Of a stretch of 64,000 bases of DNA, positions 27,963-36,021 are shown piece after piece. A model generated the notes under the pieces. That model had not been told where the DNA came from and made no database searches. It saw nothing but the letters and a program-made list of their open reading frames with translations. A program made the position numbers and the translations under genes. This DNA comes from Candidatus Eisenbacteria bacterium (GTDB lineage Bacteria > Desulfobacterota > Binatia > DP-6): NCBI GenBank assembly GCA_035577985.1, contig DATJZY010000065.1, positions 17,019-81,018 on the forward strand, written 5' to 3'. Each line of letters starts with the position of its first letter. The stretch's first letter is position 1.

Positions 27963-28835
27963 ATGACGTCCCTGCGGCGGTGGTGGCTGGGAGCGCTCGT
28001 ACTCGGGGTCGCGGCGTCGGCCGCGAGCGGCGAGCAGCGCGACGGGAAGTTCCTCTTCGACGCATATTGCGCGGTCTGTCACGGCACCGACGCACGAGGC
28101 GACGGGCCCGACGCGGATCTCTTCTCGCCGCGGCCCCGCAACCTGCGCGACGGGATCCTCACGCGCTACGACGACGACGTCCTGGTCGAGCGCATCCGTC
28201 ACGGTCGCCCGCTCGGTCTCGCGCGGGATCCCGAGGCGCTCCGCGCCCGTGCGGGCGACACCGAGACCCTGGTTGCGCACATGCAGCGCCTGCCGAAGAT
28301 CGACTGGCGCGTCGCCGAACGCGGACAGGAGCTGTACGTCGACCGCTGCGAGGTCTGCCACGGACCGTTCGGGCACGCCTCGACGGTGCTCCCGCTCGGC
28401 GTGACGAAGGCGCCGCGCGATCTCTCCGACCCCGCGTATCAGCGGGCGACCAGCGACGACGCGCTCGTCGACCGCGTCCGCCATGGCCACGCCAAAATGC
28501 CCGCGATCCCGGACTTCGGCCTGCGCGAGAACCAGACTGCCCTCGTCGCGTTCGTGCGGATTCTCTCGCCCGGCTACGAGACGTATTCACGCTTCTGCGC
28601 CGCGTGCCACGGCGACGACGGGCGCGGCCCCGGGTTCGACTGGGCGACGGAGAAGCGGCCGACGGTCGTCTTCGACGCCGCCTACTTCGCGAAGAAGGAC
28701 CCCGAGGCCCTGCGCCGCGACGTGTGGCACATGGTGGGCGACGTGCAGCCGCAGATGCCGCACATGAGCCGCCTGCTGTCCCCCAGGGACGTCCGCTCCA
28801 TCCTGCGCTACCTGCGCTCGCTCCCTCCCGGATAG
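27963..28835 (+). CDS. Exported three-haem cytochrome c
   Basis: The 290-residue product has a signal peptide (LGALVLGVAASAASG) and three haem motifs: CAVCH (36-40), CEVCH (129-133) and CAACH (212-216). Each is followed by a Met-containing stretch suited to the sixth haem ligand, for example AKMPAIPDF and QPQMPHM. It resembles three tandem class-I cytochrome domains and would transfer electrons in the periplasm. It is divergent from the CrtI-like oxidoreductase and 88 bases upstream of a thiolase. The electron donor is unknown. The ATG follows a purine-poor leader, so translation may be modest. Confidence 0.85.
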   Translation: MTSLRRWWLGALVLGVAASAASGEQRDGKFLFDAYCAVCHGTDARGDGPDADLFSPRPRNLRDGILTRYDDDVLVERIRHGRPLGLARDPEALRARAGDTETLVAHMQRLPKIDWRVAERGQELYVDRCEVCHGPFGHASTVLPLGVTKAPRDLSDPAYQRATSDDALVDRVRHGHAKMPAIPDFGLRENQTALVAFVRILSPGYETYSRFCAACHGDDGRGPGFDWATEKRPTVVFDAAYFAKKDPEALRRDVWHMVGDVQPQMPHMSRLLSPRDVRSILRYLRSLPPG

Positions 28836-28923
28836 CCGTCGCGTCGAGGCCTTGCATCTTCTCCTTCGCCCTGCGAGTCATTCCGGGTTCGTCACAACCC
28901 CCATCGCAAGGAGAAGAGCGCCC

Positions 28924-30126
28924 ATGCAGGTCATGCGCAAGATCCGTGAAGCCGTGGTCGTCGAGAGCCAGCGCACCGGGCTCGCGAAGTCGTTCCGAGG
29001 GTCCTTCAACCTCACGCGGCCCGACGACATGGCGGCGCACTGCGTGAAGGCGGTGCTCGCCAAGGTGCCGCAGCTCGACGTGAAGGAGATCGACGACGTC
29101 GTGTTCGGCACGGGCTTCCCGGAGGGGCCGCAGGGCTTCAACGTGGGACGCAACGTGGCGGTCTTGGCGGGGCTTCCGCACGAGGTCGCGGGCGGCACGG
29201 TGTCGCGCTTCTGCTCCTCGGGGCTCAACGCCGTCGCCGTCGCCGCGCACATGGTCGAGAACGAGGGCGCCGACGCCGTCATGGCGGGCGGCCTCGAGTC
29301 GATCACGTTGATGCAGAACGACTTCTCCAAGCACATGCTCTTCAACCCGTGGCTGACGGAGCACTACAAGCAGGTCTACATGCCGATGGGGCTCACGGCG
29401 GAGATCGTGGCCGAGCGCTACAAGGTGTCGCGCGAGGCGCAGGACGAGCTCGCGCTGGCCTCCCAGCAGCGCACCGCGGCCTTCCAGACCTCCGGCAAGG
29501 ACAAGGAGGAGATCACGCCCATGACGGTCACCATGGAGGTGACCGACAAGGCGACCGGCGCGAAGTCGCAGAAGCAGGTGACGGTCGCGAAGGACGAGTG
29601 CAATCGTCCCGACACGACGATCGAAGGCCTCCGCAAGCTTCCGGGCGCCTTCAACCCGACGGGCAGCGTGACGGCCGGCAACTCCTCGCAGTTCTCCGAC
29701 GGCGCGTCGGCCACGCTCATCATGTCGGCCGAGCGCGCGAAGGCGCTCGGCGTGAAGCCGCTCGGCTACTTCCGCGGCACGGTGTTCGCCGGCTGCGAGG
29801 CCGACGAGATGGGCATCGGTCCGGTCTTCGCGGTACCGAAGCTCTTGAAGCGCGCCGGCCTCAAGATCGACGACATCGACGTCGTCGAGCTGAACGAGGC
29901 GTTCGCGTCGCAGGTCGTCTACTGTCGCGACAAGCTCGGGATCCCGATGGAGAAGCTGAACCCGAACGGCGGCTCGATCTCGATCGGGCACCCGTACGGC
30001 ATGACCGGCTCCCGCATGGTGGGCGCGCTGCTGCGCGAGCTGCGCCGCCGCAAGGGTCGCTGGGGCATCGTCACCATGTGCATCGGGGGCGGCATGGGCG
30101 CCGCCGGTCTGTTCGAAGCCGCGTAG
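28924..30126 (+). CDS. Acetyl-CoA C-acyltransferase (thiolase)
   Basis: The 400-residue protein has the full thiolase set: nucleophile Cys97 in SRFCSSGLNAV, NEAFA, His356 in IGHPYGMTG and Cys386 in CIGGGMGAA. It cleaves 3-ketoacyl-CoA in beta-oxidation or condenses acyl-CoAs. An AAGGAG site lies 10 bases upstream. It is followed at 15 bases by the EVE protein gene on the same strand. No FadB partner is adjacent, although an enoyl-CoA hydratase lies further on in the window. Confidence 0.92.
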   Translation: MQVMRKIREAVVVESQRTGLAKSFRGSFNLTRPDDMAAHCVKAVLAKVPQLDVKEIDDVVFGTGFPEGPQGFNVGRNVAVLAGLPHEVAGGTVSRFCSSGLNAVAVAAHMVENEGADAVMAGGLESITLMQNDFSKHMLFNPWLTEHYKQVYMPMGLTAEIVAERYKVSREAQDELALASQQRTAAFQTSGKDKEEITPMTVTMEVTDKATGAKSQKQVTVAKDECNRPDTTIEGLRKLPGAFNPTGSVTAGNSSQFSDGASATLIMSAERAKALGVKPLGYFRGTVFAGCEADEMGIGPVFAVPKLLKRAGLKIDDIDVVELNEAFASQVVYCRDKLGIPMEKLNPNGGSISIGHPYGMTGSRMVGALLRELRRRKGRWGIVTMCIGGGMGAAGLFEAA

Positions 30127-30141
30127 CGCGCGGACCCGCAC

Positions 30142-30552
30142 ATGGCCAAGGGCCACTGGCTCGTGAAGCAGGAGCCCACCAAGTACTCGTGGGATCACCT
30201 CGTGCGCGACGGCCGCACGATGTGGGACGGCGTCCGCAACTTCCAGGCGCGCAACAACCTCGCGGCCATGGAGGTCGGCGACCCGGTCCTCTTCTACCAC
30301 TCGGTCGAGGGCAAGGCGGTGGTCGGCGTCGCCGAGGTCGTGCGCACGGCCTACCCCGACCCGACCACGAAGGAGAAAGGCTGGGTGGTCGTCGACCTCG
30401 TCCCGGTGAAGCCGCTCGCCAAGCCCGTCACGCTCGAAGCCATCAAGGCGACGCCGGCCCTGCGTGACATCAAGCTCGTGCGACAGTCCCGGCTCTCGGT
30501 CGTGCCGCTCACCAAGGCCGAGTTCGACATGATCGTGAAGATGGGAAGCTGA
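30142..30552 (+). CDS. EVE-domain protein
   Basis: The 136-residue product is a single EVE domain: HWLVKQEPTKYSWDHL at the start, DGVRNFQARNNL, VGDPVLFYHS and VGVAEVV. These features match thymocyte-nuclear-protein-1-type domains, which fold like PUA/YTH and bind modified bases in RNA or DNA. The residues forming the cage (Trp at position 6 and others) look intact. It follows the thiolase by 15 bases on the same strand. The genomic role is unknown. Confidence 0.88.
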   Translation: MAKGHWLVKQEPTKYSWDHLVRDGRTMWDGVRNFQARNNLAAMEVGDPVLFYHSVEGKAVVGVAEVVRTAYPDPTTKEKGWVVVDLVPVKPLAKPVTLEAIKATPALRDIKLVRQSRLSVVPLTKAEFDMIVKMGS

Positions 30553-30561
30553 CGGGCGCCG

Positions 30562-30984
30562 TCAGTCGCGCAGCGCCACGACGAGGCACCCGCACGCGAT
30601 GAGGGCGCAGAGCGGCGAGTAGAGCCACGCGTCCCAGCGCGCGAACGCCGTGGGCGTCGGGGCCTTGAAGAATCCGATCCATCGGAAATCGCCGATCGCG
30701 CGCCCCGCGAACACGAAGAACAGCACCCAGGTGCCGGCGACGAACGGCCAACGCGGCAGGGTGCCCGCCACTACGCCGAGCCGACCGAGCACGATCCCGC
30801 CGGCGGCGAGCAGCAGGGCGGCCACGACCAGGGTTGCCGCGATCGACGGTGCAAAGAGCGGCTGCCCGTCACGCTCGGGAACGGTGACCCGCGTGCCCCA
30901 CGTCCCGCCCGCCGCCCAGTAGACGTGCAGTGCCGCGAGCGCGAGGAGGACGCCGGCGGTCGTCGCCCCGATGAGCCGCGTCAT
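30562..30984 (-). CDS. DUF3995 small membrane protein
   Basis: The 140-residue product has four hydrophobic segments and the DUF3995 hallmark LHVYWAAGGTWG near residue 20, with FFVFAGRAIGDFRW later. The family consists of short integral membrane proteins of unknown role. It is convergent with the EVE gene at 9 bases, and the start is an ATG at 30984 without a strong ribosome site. Divergent transcription of the dynamin operon begins about 210 bases away. Confidence 0.75.
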   Translation of the reverse strand: MTRLIGATTAGVLLALAALHVYWAAGGTWGTRVTVPERDGQPLFAPSIAATLVVAALLLAAGGIVLGRLGVVAGTLPRWPFVAGTWVLFFVFAGRAIGDFRWIGFFKAPTPTAFARWDAWLYSPLCALIACGCLVVALRD

Positions 30985-31192
30985 GCGCGACGAGGGCTAT
31001 CGCCGGCCTGCGGTCGGATCAAGGTGCGTTGACTGCGCTCGCCGTGAGCTATAGCCAGGTAACAGCACTCGATGGGCGATGGGGTTCGCCCGAACCGCCC
31101 TGGCCTCGGCCGGGGATGATGACTCCTGCAGGGGATGCCCGCGGGAGCTGATTTCGACGATCCGCCGCACGGCGTCCGCTGGGACGACGGCG

Positions 31193-32926
31193 ATGGCGAT
31201 CGAATCGGAACGAACACGGGAGGGGCTCACCGAACTGGCTGCCGTTGCCGCCGAGCTCGGCAGGGCGGCGCTCGCCCGCGAGGCCTTGGATCTCGCCACC
31301 AGGCTTTCCGAAGGCCGCTTCTTCGTCGCCTGCGTCGGTCAGTTCAAGCGGGGCAAGTCGTCGCTCGTCAACGCGCTCGTCGGCGCGCCCATCCTTCCGA
31401 CAGGCGTCGCTCCGGTGACGAGCGTCGTGACGGTCGTCCGTGGCGGCGAGCGGCTCGCGGTGCGGGTCGAGCTTCCCGAAGGCTGGACCGATGTGGACCC
31501 GCGTCTCCTGGCCGCGTACGTCACCGAGCAAGAGAATCCCGGCAACACGAAGCGAGTTGACACGGTGGAGGTGTCCGTGCCGAGCAGGCTCCTGCGCGAC
31601 GGGCTGTGCCTCGTCGACACCCCTGGCATCGGCTCGGTCGTTGCGCACAACACGGCCGCCACGCGGGCGTTCGTTCCACACGTCGATGCCGCCGTCGTCG
31701 TGCTCGGCGTGGATCCGCCGATCTCGGCCGACGAGCTGACGCTGATCGAGGAGATCGCGGCCCAGACGGAGACGCTCCTGTTCGTGCTGAGCAAGGCGGA
31801 TCGCTTCTCGAATGCCGAGCGCCACGAGGCCGAGGTGTTCACGACCCGCGTCCTGCGCGAGCGTCTCGGCAGGGATCCCGGTTCCATTCTGGCGGTGAGC
31901 GCGACGGAGCGGCTTGCCGGCGGAACTCCTCGCGACTGGGCCTGTCTGGAGAGGACCCTTGCGCGCCTCGCCCGGGATTCGCGCCAGCATCTCGTCGCCA
32001 CCGCCGGGCTTCGAGGCATACGCGGTCTGGCTGATCGGCTCTGTCGGGAGATCGACGAGCGACTCGGAGCATTGCTCCGACCCCTCGAGGACTCGGAGCG
32101 CAGGGTTGCCGCACTGTCCGAATGTGCGGCGCGCGCGGAGGAGACGCTGGGGGACCTTCGCGCGCTGATGGCCGCAGAGCACCAACGTCTCGCCCGGCGC
32201 CTCCAGGCGCAGCAGGCGGCGTTTCTCGATCGTGCCCTGCCGGCGGCCAGAGAAGCGCTCGCTCGTTTCGTACGTGACGGCGATGGGGGACGCGAGGTAC
32301 TCCGCACACGGGCCTTGGCTGAAGCTCGGCGCCTCCATCGGGAGCTCGCCGAGCGCTGGCGTGCAGAGGAACGCCCCGCGGCCGAGGAGCTCCATCGGAT
32401 CGGAGCCCAGCGGTTCGTGCAGCTCGCGGACGAGTTTCTCGAGCGCCTGGTCGATGCCATCCGGTCCGATGCAAGCGGGATTCCCGCTATGCCCGTCGAG
32501 GTAGGCTTCCGCGTGCCCAGTCACCTCTACTACACGAACCTGCTCCAGGTGACCGGTCGCTCGCCGTTGCGCTGGATGCTCGATCAGCTCCGTCCCGCGC
32601 CGTACGCCCGTCGCGCGATCGGGCGGGAGGCGACGAGGTATCTCGAGCGTCTCCTGACCGTGAACGTGTCGCGCGTGACCAACGACCTCGACGAGCAGGC
32701 GCGCGCCAGCGGCCGCGATCTCGAGGCCGAGGTTCGTCGACATCTCCGCGACATTGGCGAGGCCGCGCGGCGGTCCCTGGCGGACGCCCGCGCGCAGCAT
32801 GCGCAGGGCGAAGATGCGGTCCGGCAGGAAGTCGAACGGCTCAGATCGCTGCGCGCGCGTGCGACCATCGTCGCCGAGACGAATCTGAGCGGCCCCCTCC
32901 CGTTGGAGGCTTCCTCCCATGGATGA
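31193..32926 (+). CDS. Dynamin-like GTPase
   Basis: The 577-residue protein has an N-terminal GTPase with P-loop GQFKRGKS (49-56), the switch II DTPG (142-145) and a G4 motif SKAD (200-203). A long helical C-terminal region follows with a short hydrophobic Tyr/Leu-rich patch (about 455-470), like the membrane paddle of bacterial dynamin-like proteins. Such GTPases remodel or repair membranes, and some protect against phage. The ATG at 31193 is chosen over one at 31079 because the P-loop region then starts at the usual distance. Its stop overlaps the next gene by 8 bases. The operon continues with an MFS protein and a NYN nuclease. Confidence 0.85.
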   Translation: MAIESERTREGLTELAAVAAELGRAALAREALDLATRLSEGRFFVACVGQFKRGKSSLVNALVGAPILPTGVAPVTSVVTVVRGGERLAVRVELPEGWTDVDPRLLAAYVTEQENPGNTKRVDTVEVSVPSRLLRDGLCLVDTPGIGSVVAHNTAATRAFVPHVDAAVVVLGVDPPISADELTLIEEIAAQTETLLFVLSKADRFSNAERHEAEVFTTRVLRERLGRDPGSILAVSATERLAGGTPRDWACLERTLARLARDSRQHLVATAGLRGIRGLADRLCREIDERLGALLRPLEDSERRVAALSECAARAEETLGDLRALMAAEHQRLARRLQAQQAAFLDRALPAAREALARFVRDGDGGREVLRTRALAEARRLHRELAERWRAEERPAAEELHRIGAQRFVQLADEFLERLVDAIRSDASGIPAMPVEVGFRVPSHLYYTNLLQVTGRSPLRWMLDQLRPAPYARRAIGREATRYLERLLTVNVSRVTNDLDEQARASGRDLEAEVRRHLRDIGEAARRSLADARAQHAQGEDAVRQEVERLRSLRARATIVAETNLSGPLPLEASSHG

Positions 32927-34130
32927 GCTCCGTGGCGGGGACACCCGGACGGGAGAACCCCGGCCAAGCGTGCCGCCGTGGCTCAATCGTACCGTTCTCG
33001 CGTTCGGCGTCGCGAGCCTCCTCTCCGATGCAGGACACGAGACGGCGACCGCGGTCCTCCCGCTCTTCCTGGTGTCGCTCGGCGGGTCAGCCGCGTCATT
33101 GGGTTTCGTCGAGGGAATATCGGACGCGCTCTCGACCGCAGCCAAGCTCCTCGCAGGCTGGTACAGCGACGGGTTGCGGCACCGAAGGCCGATCGGCGTC
33201 GTCGGGTACGCGGCGACCGGCATCGGCATGGCGGCCCTGGCCCTCGCGCGGGTGCCCAGCCAAGTGCTGGGCGTTCGCGCGGCGAGCTGGGTCGGCCGTG
33301 GCATGCGCGGGCCCGTGCGGGACGCGATGCTTGCCGAAGCCGTCCCCGCGACGGCTCGTGGGCGTGCATTCGGCTTTCATCGTGCGATGGACACGGTCGG
33401 CGCGGTGCTGGGGCCGTTGCTCGCGCTCCTGCTCCTGGGACGGTTCGGCTACCGTACGATCTTCCTGGCGACCCTCGTGCCGGGGATTCTCTCAATCGCA
33501 GCCTTTGCAAGCGCACCGGAGCTGGGTAAGCCGCGTCGGCGGCCGCCGCTTCGAGCGAGCCTCGCGGACCTACCGGCTCCGTTCCGGCGATTCCTCGTGG
33601 CCGTATTTCTCTTCGGGCTCGGTGATTTCGCGCGCTCTCTCCTGATCCTGCGCGCCGTCTCCCTGCTGGGGTCGTCTTCGAGCGTCCCGCCCGAGCGGAT
33701 GGCGGTGGCGATGTACGCTCTTCACAACCTGGTGCATGCCTGCTCGTCGTACGGCATCGGCGTGCTCGGCGAGCGCGTGGGCGCGCGCCGCGTGCTGGCC
33801 GCCGGGTACGCGGCGTACGCGGCGATGGCGCTCGGCTTCGTGGCCGCCGCCGATCACCCCGGTATCGTCGTCCTGGCGGGTCTGTTCGTTCTGGCCGGCG
33901 TGGCGATGGCGGCCGAAGAAGTGCTCGAGGCGACGGTCGCCGCTGATCTCCTTCCGGAGGGCGTGCGAGGGACCGGCTACGGCGCGCTCGCTGCGGTCAA
34001 CGGCGTCGGCGATCTCGTGGCGAGCTCGGTCGTCGGTGCCCTGTGGGTGGGCGTTTCGCCGGCCGCCGGGTTCACGTACGCTGCGATGACCGGAGCAGCA
34101 GGCGCACTCGCGATGCTGCGGCTTCGTTAG
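32919..34130 (+). CDS. Major facilitator superfamily transporter
   Basis: The 403-residue protein has about 12 hydrophobic segments and an MFS loop between helices 2 and 3 (AGWYSDGLRHRRP, from the DxxGRR family motif). It is a single-polypeptide transporter or efflux permease with no clear substrate. A GGAGG site inside the end of the preceding GTPase gene serves its ATG, and the genes overlap by 8 bases, implying translational coupling. The NYN gene follows after 4 bases. Pairing a permease with a dynamin-like GTPase is uncommon, and the transporter may act on a lipid or signal molecule. Confidence 0.85.
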   Translation: MDELRGGDTRTGEPRPSVPPWLNRTVLAFGVASLLSDAGHETATAVLPLFLVSLGGSAASLGFVEGISDALSTAAKLLAGWYSDGLRHRRPIGVVGYAATGIGMAALALARVPSQVLGVRAASWVGRGMRGPVRDAMLAEAVPATARGRAFGFHRAMDTVGAVLGPLLALLLLGRFGYRTIFLATLVPGILSIAAFASAPELGKPRRRPPLRASLADLPAPFRRFLVAVFLFGLGDFARSLLILRAVSLLGSSSSVPPERMAVAMYALHNLVHACSSYGIGVLGERVGARRVLAAGYAAYAAMALGFVAAADHPGIVVLAGLFVLAGVAMAAEEVLEATVAADLLPEGVRGTGYGALAAVNGVGDLVASSVVGALWVGVSPAAGFTYAAMTGAAGALAMLRLR

Positions 34131-34134
34131 GCTC

Positions 34135-34626
34135 GTGACCGACGACGAAGATCAACGCGCGTACGCGAGCCGTCGCCGGATCGTGTTCTTCGACGTGGAG
34201 AACTCGAATCGCCTCGAGCACGCGCAGCGGATGCTGTCGTATCTGGGGCTCGACCGGCCCGGCTCGACGGCGAGGATCGTCGCCATCGGGAATTGGCGCG
34301 TGGTGAGCCAACAGACGGCGCGCCTGTTCGCCCGCCATGGGGCCGAGCTCGTCCACAGCGCGCCTTCGGCCGGGGTCAAGGACTGGAGCGACATGCGGAT
34401 CGCGGCGGTGGTCGGCCTGTGGCTCGGGACGGCGCGACCGGGGGACGTGGTGGAGATCGTGACGGACGACCAGGCGTTCGATGCCGTCGGCGACGTCGCC
34501 GCGAACGTCGGCGTCGCGTTTCGACGCTGCTCCCATCGACGACTCGTCGAGGAGGGCTTCGCGGCGAGACCGCGTTCCTCAGGCAGGCGTCGTGGCCGCA
34601 AGGTCAAGCGAGGCGGCGAGCAGTGA
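34135..34626 (+). CDS. NYN-domain ribonuclease-like protein
   Basis: The 163-residue product begins at a GTG and has the NYN/PIN-like acidic residues in order: FDVENSNR (Asp20, Glu22), KDWSDMRIA (Asp82, Asp85) and VTDDQAFD (Asp110, Asp111). These would coordinate metal for RNA cleavage. A basic Arg/Lys-rich tail of about 25 residues may bind nucleic acid. It is the third gene of a tight operon with the dynamin GTPase and MFS transporter. Its last 48 bases overlap the convergent DUF190-CBS gene, and this antisense overlap could make their messages interfere. Confidence 0.78.
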   Translation: MTDDEDQRAYASRRRIVFFDVENSNRLEHAQRMLSYLGLDRPGSTARIVAIGNWRVVSQQTARLFARHGAELVHSAPSAGVKDWSDMRIAAVVGLWLGTARPGDVVEIVTDDQAFDAVGDVAANVGVAFRRCSHRRLVEEGFAARPRSSGRRRGRKVKRGGEQ

Positions 34627-35859
34627 CGGGCGGGACACGATTCCCACGACCTTGCCCTGGGTATCGACGACGGGGAGCCGCTTGATGTGCCTGGTCACCG
34701 AGAGGGTGAGAGCCTCGATGACCGTCGCGTCGCTCCGCACCGAGATGGGAGGGCTGCTCATGACGTCGGCCGCGCGCTGCCCGGAGGCGCGCCGTACCTT
34801 GTGCTCTGCGCTTCGATTCCAGCGGCTCCGCAGGAGCGTGAAGATGCCAGGGCGCTCACCCGGGTCGACCCGCGCCAGGAGGTCGGTGTCGGCGATGACG
34901 CCGACGAGGCGTCCCGCGTCGTCGACGACCATGACGCGCTTCGCATCCGAGCCGAGGAGCTTCTCGACCACCTCGGCCAAGGGCGTGGTCTCTCGGACGG
35001 ACGGCACTTCACGGTCCATGATTTCGGACACGCGACGATGCTCCTGGGGAAGTCGCTGCGTCTGGGGCACGCTGCGGCGGGTGTAGCCCTCGGCGATGCT
35101 CGACAGAACGTCGAGGCGGCTGACGACGCCGACGAGGCAACCCCGTTCATCGACGACCGGGAGGCGCTTCAAGCCCCGCCCGTGCATCAGTTGCGCAGCG
35201 TCCTTGAGCGGCGCCGCTTCCGCGATCGTGACGGCAGGCTTCGCCATCGCCTCCCCGACGGTCGTCCCCCGGGACTGAAGGCTGCGAAGGACCTCGGCCA
35301 CGGTCGCCGCGTCCGCGGCCTTGTGCAGGCTCAAGCTCGCCGACGTGAGGCCCGCCCGCAGGAGGTCTTGATCGCCCACCATCCCCACGACGAGCCCCTG
35401 CGCGTCCACGACGGGCAACGCGGTATGGTCGCGTTCGAGAAGCTTCCGGACCACCTCCGCGATCGACGTTTCCGCGGTCACCGTCTCGGCGGATCGCGTC
35501 ATGACGTCCGCGACACTCACGTCCGGGACGCCGCCCCGAAAGGCCGCGGAGTAGAAGCGAACCTCGGTATCCTCGACCGTGATGGTGCCGGCGCTGAGCA
35601 TACCGGCAACGTGATCCGCGAACTTGTCGATCTTGTCGGGCAAATCGACCACCGTGATCACGATCGGCAGGTCGACGGACACCTCGACGAGCACGCTCGT
35701 CTTGATGTGTGAGTGCGCACCGAAACCGGCGAGGCCTCTGGTGACCGTCGCCCCCGCGCAGCCGTTGGCTTTCAGGTACTCGAGGATCGCCAGGTAGAGC
35801 GGGCGATGCTTCCAGCGGTCGCGCTCGCCGGTGAAGATGGTCATTCGCTTGCCGCGCAT
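34579..35859 (-). CDS. DUF190 and four-CBS-domain fusion protein
   Basis: The 426-residue protein has an N-terminal DUF190 domain (residues about 5-105, with GERDRWKHRPLYLAILEYLK and GLAGFGAHSHIKTS). Four CBS domains follow, with VMTRSAETVTA, EAMAKPAVTIAEAAPL, IMDREVPSVRETTPL and VMSSPPISVRSDATV as their repeat starts. CBS pairs bind adenine nucleotides. DUF190 is often found with fluoride exporters and ring-forming signalling proteins, but here no crcB gene is next to it. It is cytoplasmic, probably an energy-state sensor. Its 3' end overlaps the convergent NYN gene by 48 bases. Confidence 0.85.
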   Translation of the reverse strand: MRGKRMTIFTGERDRWKHRPLYLAILEYLKANGCAGATVTRGLAGFGAHSHIKTSVLVEVSVDLPIVITVVDLPDKIDKFADHVAGMLSAGTITVEDTEVRFYSAAFRGGVPDVSVADVMTRSAETVTAETSIAEVVRKLLERDHTALPVVDAQGLVVGMVGDQDLLRAGLTSASLSLHKAADAATVAEVLRSLQSRGTTVGEAMAKPAVTIAEAAPLKDAAQLMHGRGLKRLPVVDERGCLVGVVSRLDVLSSIAEGYTRRSVPQTQRLPQEHRRVSEIMDREVPSVRETTPLAEVVEKLLGSDAKRVMVVDDAGRLVGVIADTDLLARVDPGERPGIFTLLRSRWNRSAEHKVRRASGQRAADVMSSPPISVRSDATVIEALTLSVTRHIKRLPVVDTQGKVVGIVSRPSLLAASLDLAATTPA

Positions 35860-36021
35860 GATGTGGCCATCGGCGCTTCATGGCGACGCTCTCACGTTGC
35901 CACTGATCGCCGTCCCTCGGTCGCTGCCGAACCAGACGTAGCGCACGTCGCGCGCGAGCGGAAGGCCTGGGCCGCCGACCGTTTGCGTGCACTGGACCGC
36001 TCGTGGCACGAGAAGCGTTCG

